A stretch of DNA of 12,610 nt from Azotobacter paspali. Its GTDB lineage: Bacteria > Pseudomonadota > Gammaproteobacteria > Pseudomonadales > Pseudomonadaceae. The stretch is from assembly GCF_042434745.1 (NCBI RefSeq), contig NZ_JBHLSS010000144.1; one strand, given 5' to 3'. The position numbers and the translations under genes are program-made. The notes below the pieces were generated by a model. The model did no database searches. It saw only the letters and a program-made list of their open reading frames with translations, and was not told the DNA's origin. Below are positions 7,002 to 12,610 of this stretch, in pieces (positions within the stretch are counted from its first letter, which is position 1; every line of letters begins with the position of its first letter).

Positions 7002-8311
7002 GCGATGACTCTTTTCCAGAAACGGGAAATAAGAAATGGGTCGCGCAAGGCTTCCAGGCGTTCCCACGCCGGGTAAGCTTGTCGGAAGTCACTTCCGCTC
7101 ATGTGTGCATCCTTGGCGGGATACAGGCGTCCACCCGCTTCGCGCACGATGGCATCGAGACGCGCGAAAAGTACTTCCAGGTCGGCCGTCTGCGGAAAAT
7201 CCAGGGCCAGCGAGGTGCCTGGCAACGGAAAGGACAGAACCCCCGCCGAAGCGACGTCGCCACAGCGCTTGAGTACCGCAAGGAAGGAGCCCTGCCCTGA
7301 ATCGGCGATGGCTCCGAGTATCTCGCGCATGGCCGGTTTGGCCACGGCCTCGGGAACGATGCATTGATATTGCTGGAAACCCTTGCGGCCATAGATGCGG
7401 TTCCAGTGTAGGACGCGATCCAGGGGGTAGAAGAACGGCTCGTAGTCGACTCTCTGCCGGGTACGCCTGCCCGGATGTCGTCGCCAGTACATTTCGTTGA
7501 AGGCGCGCAGTGAAAGTTTATTGATCAGGGAAACCGGCGGCGTCAGAGGTACACGCAACTTCGAGCGTTCGCTCATCGCCAGCGTCCCGTATTGGGCGTG
7601 GTCACCGACCATGAATACACCTCGCCCGGTCTTGTTGCCTTTTGCCAGGCAGTCGATCCAGGCCACACTGTATTCGTGCTGGTGGTCCAGCTCAGCCGAT
7701 AGGGCGAAGAATTCGTCCAGGTTTTCGAAGCGCACCAGAGTGCTGTCAATCTGGCTGGAACGGATTGGTATCAGTTGGATTTCTACCCAGGTGATCACGC
7801 CGGTCAGCCCCAGCCCGCCGATAGAGGCAGCGTAAAGGTCGGAATTTTCGGTGGGCGAACAGGTCAGTGGTTCCTGGCCGTGACGCAACAAACCAAAACG
7901 ACGTACATGATTGCCGAATGTGCCACGCAGGTGATGGTTCTTGCCATGGACATCGTTGCCGATGGCTCCTCCCAGGGTCACGAACTGGGTTCCGGGGGTC
8001 ACCGAAAGAAACCAGCCTTTGGGGATCGATAGCGCCAGAATCTCGGCCAGCGTGACGCCAGCTTCGGCCAGCACCGTGCCTTCGTTCCAATCGACCTTGA
8101 GAAAACGCCCCAGAGTACGCATGTACAACACCTGATCGCTAGCCGCCAGGCAGCTATCGCCATAGCTGCGACCGTTACCGTAAGGCAGTGTGCTGCCATG
8201 GGCATCCGCGACCCGCCTCATCAGTTCAGGCATGTCGCATTCCCAGCCACAGGAATGCGCGACTTGCGACACGTCGGGATAACGTCCCCAGGAATGCAGA
8301 CCAAGTTTCAT
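6998..8311 (-). CDS. dprE1: DprE1-type FAD-dependent polyprenylphosphoryl-ribose 2-oxidase
   Basis: A 437-residue FAD oxidoreductase of the vanillyl-alcohol-oxidase fold. The FAD pyrophosphate loop YGNGRSYGD is at 44-52, and LGGAIGNDVHGKNHH at 113-127 matches the DprE1 flavin-binding block. RLYPAKD near 396-401 supplies Lys400, at the place of mycobacterial Lys418. His122 and Tyr50 fit mycobacterial His132 and Tyr60 with a constant offset of 10. In mycobacteria DprE1 (461 aa) oxidises the 2'-hydroxyl of decaprenylphosphoryl-ribose, the first half of epimerisation to arabinose. The stretch equivalent to the Asn385/Cys387 active-site strand reads PGTSLALDFP: Ser367 and Ala369 occupy those two places. 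It starts at ATG 8311 and ends at 6998, overlapping both neighbours by ATGA, so the three genes are probably translationally coupled. Confidence 0.92.
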   Translation of the reverse strand: MKLGLHSWGRYPDVSQVAHSCGWECDMPELMRRVADAHGSTLPYGNGRSYGDSCLAASDQVLYMRTLGRFLKVDWNEGTVLAEAGVTLAEILALSIPKGWFLSVTPGTQFVTLGGAIGNDVHGKNHHLRGTFGNHVRRFGLLRHGQEPLTCSPTENSDLYAASIGGLGLTGVITWVEIQLIPIRSSQIDSTLVRFENLDEFFALSAELDHQHEYSVAWIDCLAKGNKTGRGVFMVGDHAQYGTLAMSERSKLRVPLTPPVSLINKLSLRAFNEMYWRRHPGRRTRQRVDYEPFFYPLDRVLHWNRIYGRKGFQQYQCIVPEAVAKPAMREILGAIADSGQGSFLAVLKRCGDVASAGVLSFPLPGTSLALDFPQTADLEVLFARLDAIVREAGGRLYPAKDAHMSGSDFRQAYPAWERLEALRDPFLISRFWKRVIA

Positions 8312-9765
8312 GCTGCCCCCCAGAAAACAAGGCAGAACAACATGCCGACCACAAGGCTCGCCCGGTCTTTCACCGCGAACACCACGGGGTCATCGTGCAT
8401 CTCGCCACGGTGGGCCAGCATCCAGACGCGACTTACCCAGAACAACAACAAAGGGCAGGCCAGCCACATCACATGTGGATGGGCATAAAGCCTAATGGTG
8501 GTCTGATCGTGGATATAGAGCGCAAGAACCATCACAGCCAGATAACCGGCAGCGGCTCCAAGCGAGGAAATCATTTCCAGATCGCTGGGATAGTAACCGC
8601 GCCCACGGGTTTTTTCGGTTCGACCTTTCTTCTTTGCCTCATGCAGTTCCGCATAACGCTTGACCAGGGCGAGGCTGAGAAAGATGAACATGGAAAAAGC
8701 CAGCATCCAGAACGTCATCTCCAGCCCGAAAGCCATCGCGCCAGCGATTATGCGTATGGTATAGAGCAGTGCCAGGGCAATCACATCGACCGCCATGTAG
8801 CGTTTCAACGCTAATGAATAGGCCAGGGTCAGAACATAGTAGATGCCAAGTGCGCCTGTGAATTGCCAGGGCAATAACCATAGGGCACCAGTGAAGGCTG
8901 TGAGCAGAAGAACGGGAAAGGCGACCAGACCGGATTTGATCGACAACCTCCCCGCTGCGAACGGACGATTGCGCTTGGAATGATGATGACGATCATCCGC
9001 CAGATCGAGCAAATCGTTGAGCAAGTAAACGCTAGATGCGCATAAGCCAAAGAGTAGGAAAGCCAGAATGCCATTCCAGAGCAACGCTGGATTGGTCAAT
9101 TGATGCGCAGCCAGCAGGGGAACGAAGACTAATACATTCTTCGCCCACTGGTGGAGGCGCAACGCCCTTGCCCAGTCCCTGAGCCCGACGGAATCGGACT
9201 TGATGACCTGCTCGACGTTTCCCAAAGCCTTGGCCTGCTTCTCCACGTCTTTTTCGGGATCGACGACATAGGATCTCCGGGCTCCCTCCCATATGTGCAG
9301 ATCGTCCCTGGAATTACCAACGTAATCGAACCCCCCTGGGCCGAAATGCTTCACCAGAAGATCGTGCTTGCAGCGTGCGGAAAGATTCCGCTCGGAGTCT
9401 GTCGCCAGCACCATATCGAACAGTTTCAAGTGATCGGCAATACGCTCGGCCAATGAATGATGGCTGGCCGTCGCCAGAACGATGCTGCGACCTTCTTGCC
9501 GTGCCGCATCGATCAGATCGATCACCTGCTGGTTGTAGGGCAACACGCTTACATCTATATCGGCGACATGGGCAAGATTTTGCTTCAACGCCGGCTTACC
9601 CTGGGCGAGCCAAACAAAAGGCTGATAAAACCTGAATGGCCTTTTGCGCAGAAAAGCCATTCCGGTTTCATACAACAGGTCCGAGCAAAGCAGGGTTCCG
9701 TCGAGATCGACACATAATGGAACGGATGCACTACCCTTAATCGTATTGACCGAGACGCCACTCAT
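8308..9765 (-). CDS. HAD phosphatase-UbiA prenyltransferase fusion (polyprenyl-phosphate phosphoribosyltransferase type)
   Basis: A 485-residue fusion. Residues ~15-190 form a HAD hydrolase: DLDGT at 20-24, ATAS near 98-101 and GNSRDD at 150-155. Residues ~195-485 form a UbiA-type membrane domain with about eight to nine segments. Its hallmark is LLNDLLDLADDRHHHSKRNRP, with Asn250, Asp251, Asp254 and Asp258 in the NDxxDxxxD pattern, plus a DVIALALLYTIRIIAG block near 327-342. In mycobacteria the UbiA protein Rv3806c transfers 5-phosphoribose from PRPP to decaprenyl phosphate, and a separate phosphatase removes the 5-phosphate. Here one chain could do both, which suits its position before DprE1/DprE2. 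I start at ATG 9765, since upstream in-frame codons to 10086 look noncoding. It overlaps the preceding short ORF and the next gene by ATGA. Other UbiA substrates remain possible in isolation. Confidence 0.9.
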   Translation of the reverse strand: MSGVSVNTIKGSASVPLCVDLDGTLLCSDLLYETGMAFLRKRPFRFYQPFVWLAQGKPALKQNLAHVADIDVSVLPYNQQVIDLIDAARQEGRSIVLATASHHSLAERIADHLKLFDMVLATDSERNLSARCKHDLLVKHFGPGGFDYVGNSRDDLHIWEGARRSYVVDPEKDVEKQAKALGNVEQVIKSDSVGLRDWARALRLHQWAKNVLVFVPLLAAHQLTNPALLWNGILAFLLFGLCASSVYLLNDLLDLADDRHHHSKRNRPFAAGRLSIKSGLVAFPVLLLTAFTGALWLLPWQFTGALGIYYVLTLAYSLALKRYMAVDVIALALLYTIRIIAGAMAFGLEMTFWMLAFSMFIFLSLALVKRYAELHEAKKKGRTEKTRGRGYYPSDLEMISSLGAAAGYLAVMVLALYIHDQTTIRLYAHPHVMWLACPLLLFWVSRVWMLAHRGEMHDDPVVFAVKDRASLVVGMLFCLVFWGAA

Positions 9766-9851
9766 AAAACATCCCGCCCACGAGTAAATATAATCGGCCT
9801 CATCGGAACCATATGAATCAACCCCATAAAAAATACACGTTGGTCTGTCAT
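9762..9851 (-). CDS. 29-residue short ORF translationally coupled to the HAD-UbiA gene
   Basis: ATG at 9851 is preceded by AAGGAGG with only 4 bases between, the strongest ribosome site near the HAD-UbiA gene, whose own site is weak. The ORF encodes a small peptide beginning MTDQRVFFMGLIHMV, with many Met and hydrophobic residues and a basic C-terminal part (FTRGRDVL). Its TGA overlaps the HAD-UbiA ATG, the same 4-base arrangement used by the next two gene junctions. It may serve as a leader that delivers ribosomes to the downstream gene rather than as a functional peptide. I recognise no family. It could be chance, but the ribosome site plus overlap is hard to dismiss. Confidence 0.4.
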   Translation of the reverse strand: MTDQRVFFMGLIHMVPMRPIIFTRGRDVL

Positions 9852-9998
9852 TTAGCCTCCTTGCAGTCGCGCAAATGGCATATCCGCTGGGTAACTCGTA
9901 GCAACAGCACAACACTCCATTTTGCAGCTCATTACTTCCCTCGCCGCGACAGGCGATGCCCGCGTGGTCTGGCGAAAATACCCTTTGCGAACAATCAT
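9852..9998 (-). CDS. 48-residue short ORF ending next to the leader ORF, possibly part of a dispersed intergenic element
   Basis: Frame from ATG 9998 to TAA 9852, whose last base directly precedes the ATG of the 29-residue ORF. It contains TTRASPVAAREVMSCKMECC and ends FARLQGG; an internal ATG at the VMSC position has GAGG upstream. The last codons contain the AAGGAGG site for the next ORF. The wording resembles spurious hypothetical proteins I associate with repeated intergenic sequence in Pseudomonas, and the overlapping frames here also read open for long stretches. I therefore treat it as weak evidence for coding and as possible evidence for a conserved noncoding element. This is memory, not a search. 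Confidence 0.2.
   Translation of the reverse strand: MIVRKGYFRQTTRASPVAAREVMSCKMECCAVATSYPADMPFARLQGG
9856..9862 (-). promoter_or_regulatory. Strong ribosome binding site upstream of the leader ORF
   Basis: AAGGAGG on the minus strand, separated by CTAA from ATG 9851. The spacing is short but usable. It lies 91 bases upstream of the HAD-UbiA start, so it can serve that gene only through translation of the 29-codon ORF. Confidence 0.55.
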
Positions 9999-10108
9999 CG
10001 AACGCTTCTGAACCTGACTTCAAAACAGCAAGGCCAGGGCCTGTCATCAAATGGTGGCCAAGGGCCGGAAACCGTAGGCTGTACAAGCCGTGGCAAAAAA
10101 CGATTGTT
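9999..10108. other. Spacer after the glycosyltransferase gene with two small palindromes
   Basis: Downstream of the glycosyltransferase stop are two short GC-rich inverted repeats: GGCC-AAG-GGCC at 10056-10066 and AGGCC-AG-GGCCT at 10031-10042. On the minus strand the second is followed by TGCTGTTTT, so a weak terminator or REP-like element is possible. The U-run is poor. I see no convincing -35/-10 promoter on the minus strand in this spacer. Confidence 0.25.
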
Positions 10109-12610
10109 TTAGCCAGAGATCTGCACGTTTAGCGATCTAGTAGGCTTCTTTTCTCTGGGGGGCCACGCCAGGCTGAAATCGTCGTATTCAAGCGTAAGGT
10201 TCGGGTTATAGGCATAATCGTTTCGAAGATCGGGCCAGCGCGACTGCATGTACTGCACTTCCTGTATGAAACGCTTCTGTTTCTCCGGGGTGTCTTCGAA
10301 ACCTCGGGTGGCCGACTCGTGGTGGTACAACTCGGCATAAGGCGTCCAGACGTTGACATAGCCGGCCTCCTGCACACGCAGACAGAGATCCACGTCGTTG
10401 AAAGCCACTTTCAGGTTGACCTCATCCAATCCCTGGACCTGTTCGAAGATCGTCTTGCGGATTATCAGACAGGCTGCGGTCACAGCCGAAAGCTCCTGTG
10501 TCAACACTGCCCGACCGAAGTAACCATGATCTCCCTTGCCCAGAAACTTGTGGGCATGTCCCGCTACGCCAAGAACCCCGACGATGACCCCACCATGCTG
10601 AAGACGGTCATCTGGATACCATAGCCGGGCGCCCACAGCTCCTACGTTTGGCTGCAGAGCGATGGAAACCATTTCGTCAAGCCACTCCGGCGTAATCACT
10701 TCGATATCGTTGTTGATCAGCCCGATCAGTTCGCCGCGTGCTTGGCGAACGGCCGCATTGTTGAGGGCCGAATAATTGAAGGGGCCGTCGTCGCGAATCA
10801 CCCGGATATTGGGCTGACTCGCTATCTCAGCAAAATACTCCAGCGCCTGTGGATCGTCGGAGCCGTTGTCGATCAGAATGATCTCGTAAGCCGGGTAGGT
10901 CGTCAGTGTCCGGATGCTGTCGATGCACTGCTTGACCAACCCATAGGCATTACGGGTGGGGATGATCAGGCTGACGAGCGGACATTTGGCCGGCAAATCG
11001 TAATGGGTTCGGTACATGTTGATGGGTAACAATTCGGTCTTTCCGGCTATGCCCATGCGCTGTAGATGTTCGTCCAGTGCCCTGAGGCCAGCCAGCGCGG
11101 CATAGGGTTTTTCGTCACCGGCCATCGCAGTGCTTCCGGAATGTACCCGCCAGTGGTAGAGCACCTTGGGAATATGGATGATCTGCGAGGCATCGAGCCT
11201 TTCGGTACAGCGCAGGGCCAAATCATAATCCTGCGATCCTTCGAACCCGACCCTGAACCGGCCGACCTCGTCAATGAGGTCGCGTCGATATACTCCCAGA
11301 TGACTGATCATATTGTGCGAACGGAACAGATACTGGTTCCAATCCGGCTTGAAGTAGGGTGCACTGCGGCGTCCCTCGATGTCGATCTTGTCTTCGTCGG
11401 AGTAGATCAGTGCTGCATCGGGATTTTCCAGAACTGCGCGGGCTACCCAATACAACGCATGTTCGGGCAACAAATCGTCGTTATCCATCAGTGCAACGTA
11501 TTCGCCGGTGGCAATATCCAAAGCGGAGTTCGTGGCACGGGAAATATGGCCATTTTCCTCGCGGTAAACCACTTTGATGCGATCATCGGTTTTTTCCAGA
11601 ACCCGCAAATAATCGCAGACCTGCGGATCGCTCGACGCATCGTCGGCGATACAAAGCTCCCACTCGGGATACAGTTGCCGTCTGATACTGTCCACCGCCT
11701 GCCGAAGCAGATCGAGTGGCGGATTGTAGACTGGCATAACGACCGAAATCAGCGGCTTGCGGTGCCACTGCTCCATCTCCCCACAGATGCGTGCCCGAAC
11801 CTTGTCATCCAAAGTATCGTAACGGCGAACCCATTCCGCATAATCGTTACGATCGACCGTGACCGTCGTTCCGACGGGACCGTCCAAGGCCAGCAACGGT
11901 TGGAGCGACTGCCCGCCTGAACGAACAATGCGGACCCCCCGGCGTAGCCCCGCCACACCTTCCCGGCGGTACAGGTTGATCGCCTTGCACAGGGTAAGCC
12001 TGACACCTCCGCCATGCCGGATGGCTCTGGGAACGAGTGTCACTATTCCCAGCATGCGCGACACTTGGGCTTTCACCCAACGCAACGGCGCGCACAGACG
12101 CCAACTGTTCGAATTATGCAGGGCATCTATCGCGGCCTGCCGGATCGAAATCTGCAGGTCTCGCTCTGCTACAGCCTGATTCAGCCCAGCTATATGCTCA
12201 TCCCGCTCGGCAACCGCGCCGTTCAGGCCATGGATCTGGGTATCCCGCTCGGCAAGGGCTTCGTTCAAGCCGGCAATCAGTTCATCCCGCTCGGCAACCG
12301 CACCGTTCAGGCCATGGATCTGGGTATCCCGCTCGGCAACCGCACCGTTCAGGCCATGGATCTGGGTATCCCGCTCGGCAAAGGCTTCATTCAAGCCGGC
12401 AATCAGTTCATCCCGCTCGGCAACCGCGCCGTTCAGGCCATGGATCTGGGTATCCCGCTCGGCAAGGGCTTCGTTCAAGCCAGCAATCAGTTCATCCCGC
12501 TCGGCAACCGCGCCGTTCAGGCCATGGATCTGGGTATCCCGCTCGGCAAGGGCTTCGTTCAAGCCGGCAATCAGTGCATCCCGCTCGGCAGCCGCGCCGT
12601 TCAGGCCATG
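10109..12610 (-). CDS. Two-domain family-2 glycosyltransferase with N-terminal repeat coiled coil (5' end outside window)
   Basis: The frame is open to the window edge; 833 residues are visible. The first ~155 are 14-residue repeats (see separate entry), followed by an SWRLCAPLRW motif often found just before GT2 domains in surface-polysaccharide synthases. The first GT-A domain (about visible residues 286-500) has LISVVMPVYNPP, ADDASSD, the metal-binding MDNDD and a YSDEDKID block. The second (about 543-790) has VSLIIPTRNA, IDNGSDD, LINNDIEV, AFNDVDLCLR and a YHHES motif. Both domains keep acidic nucleotide-sugar/metal residues, so both look active. It likely adds two sugars, or two linkages, to a growing glycan at the cytoplasmic face using nucleotide-sugar donors. 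No membrane segment is seen in the visible part. Substrate is unknown. TAA ends the gene at 10109; a 343-base spacer separates it from the next main gene. Confidence 0.92.
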   Translation of the reverse strand, partial: HGLNGAAAERDALIAGLNEALAERDTQIHGLNGAVAERDELIAGLNEALAERDTQIHGLNGAVAERDELIAGLNEAFAERDTQIHGLNGAVAERDTQIHGLNGAVAERDELIAGLNEALAERDTQIHGLNGAVAERDEHIAGLNQAVAERDLQISIRQAAIDALHNSNSWRLCAPLRWVKAQVSRMLGIVTLVPRAIRHGGGVRLTLCKAINLYRREGVAGLRRGVRIVRSGGQSLQPLLALDGPVGTTVTVDRNDYAEWVRRYDTLDDKVRARICGEMEQWHRKPLISVVMPVYNPPLDLLRQAVDSIRRQLYPEWELCIADDASSDPQVCDYLRVLEKTDDRIKVVYREENGHISRATNSALDIATGEYVALMDNDDLLPEHALYWVARAVLENPDAALIYSDEDKIDIEGRRSAPYFKPDWNQYLFRSHNMISHLGVYRRDLIDEVGRFRVGFEGSQDYDLALRCTERLDASQIIHIPKVLYHWRVHSGSTAMAGDEKPYAALAGLRALDEHLQRMGIAGKTELLPINMYRTHYDLPAKCPLVSLIIPTRNAYGLVKQCIDSIRTLTTYPAYEIILIDNGSDDPQALEYFAEIASQPNIRVIRDDGPFNYSALNNAAVRQARGELIGLINNDIEVITPEWLDEMVSIALQPNVGAVGARLWYPDDRLQHGGVIVGVLGVAGHAHKFLGKGDHGYFGRAVLTQELSAVTAACLIIRKTIFEQVQGLDEVNLKVAFNDVDLCLRVQEAGYVNVWTPYAELYHHESATRGFEDTPEKQKRFIQEVQYMQSRWPDLRNDYAYNPNLTLEYDDFSLAWPPREKKPTRSLNVQISG
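12146..12610 (-). repeat. Tandem 42-bp repeat encoding 14-residue coiled-coil units
   Basis: At least eleven contiguous units of consensus GLNxAxAERDxxIx. Two main versions, GLNEALAERDTQIH and GLNGAVAERDELIA, mostly alternate, giving an 84-bp higher-order period. One place has two successive TQIH-type units, breaking the alternation, and the last units are more diverged (EHIA, then LQIS). The DNA is nearly identical between many copies, implying recent expansion or gene conversion. Fourteen residues equal two heptads, and the pattern of Leu, Ala and Ile with charged ERD fits an alpha-helical coiled coil. The array continues past the right edge, so the copy number is a minimum. Confidence 0.95.

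Noticed and set aside
7002..7067. 22-residue extension of the DprE2-like protein
   Set aside because: The Rossmann motif normally begins within a few residues of the start, and ATG 7001 forms an ATGA overlap like the neighbouring junctions.
8188..8814. 208-codon plus-strand ORF
   Set aside because: It lies opposite the HAD-UbiA and DprE1-like genes, has His/Gln-rich shadow composition and no motif.
10031..10066. Strong intrinsic terminator after the GT2 gene
   Set aside because: The palindromes are short and the following T-run is interrupted; kept only as a low-confidence note.
9766..10086. N-terminal extension of the HAD-UbiA protein (107 extra residues)
   Set aside because: The extension has Cys-rich, non-family text, and the HAD DLDGT motif would be far from the N-terminus; ATG 9765 fits the ATGA junction pattern.
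9813..10112. 99-codon plus-strand ORF in the spacer
   Set aside because: It has no good ribosome site and opposes operon direction; it is more likely a by-product of the possible repeat element.
11066..11920. 284-codon plus-strand ORF
   Set aside because: It is the reverse-strand shadow of the two-domain glycosyltransferase; the minus frame carries clear GT2 motifs.
12146..12610. CRISPR-like regular repeats
   Set aside because: The 42-bp units are contiguous with no unique spacers and stay in one reading frame as coiled-coil codons of a glycosyltransferase.

Overview
All convincing genes in this window lie on the minus strand, so the region reads right to left. It looks like part of a cell-surface glycan locus from a gammaproteobacterium, most likely Pseudomonas-like. 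This guess rests on moderately high GC flanks, strong AGGAGG-type ribosome sites, tightly overlapping genes, an IS5-type transposase scrap and an IS5-like MITE. No rRNA, tRNA or core housekeeping gene is present to fix the taxon.

Layout in transcription order. (1) 12610-10109: the 3' part of a large two-domain family-2 glycosyltransferase, whose visible N-terminus is a 14-residue tandem coiled-coil repeat running off the window edge. (2) 10108-9766: a spacer with two end-to-end short ORFs (48 and 29 codons); the second overlaps the next gene by ATGA. (3) 9765-8308: an N-terminal HAD phosphatase domain fused to a UbiA-type prenyltransferase. (4) 8311-6998: a DprE1-type FAD oxidoreductase. (5) 7001-6261: a DprE2-type short-chain reductase. 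Genes 3-5 are chained by 4-bp ATGA overlaps. Together they match the steps that convert PRPP plus polyprenyl phosphate to polyprenyl-phosphoryl D-arabinose in mycobacteria. (6) 6260-6016: a spacer with two short reading frames that look like gene remains. (7) 6015-3673: a 780-aa multi-pass membrane protein, a candidate GT-C glycosyltransferase. (8) 3592-3391: a decayed second copy of the 3' end of the DprE2-like gene. (9) 3357-1747: a second candidate GT-C membrane protein of 536 aa. (10) 1754-1194: a small ORF of unknown function carrying a 140-bp MITE in frame. (11) 1189-209: a YbhN/AglD-type (LPG_synthase_TM) integral membrane protein. (12) 212-72: a fragment of an IS5-family transposase abutting that gene.

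Working model (inference): the three-gene cassette makes a lipid-linked arabinofuranose donor. One or both membrane GT-C candidates transfer the sugar on the outer face of the inner membrane. The soluble GT2 enzyme builds a cytoplasmic part of the glycan, and the YbhN-like protein may help lipid handling or flipping. D-arabinofuranose is known outside mycobacteria, for example on type IV pilins of some Pseudomonas aeruginosa strains modified by the GT-C enzyme TfpW; the acceptor here cannot be read from the window.

The two GT-C genes are visibly more AT-rich than their flanks. The duplicated reductase fragment, the MITE and the transposase scrap all cluster on this downstream side, which suggests the acceptor-specific half of the locus has been exchanged while the donor cassette stayed intact.
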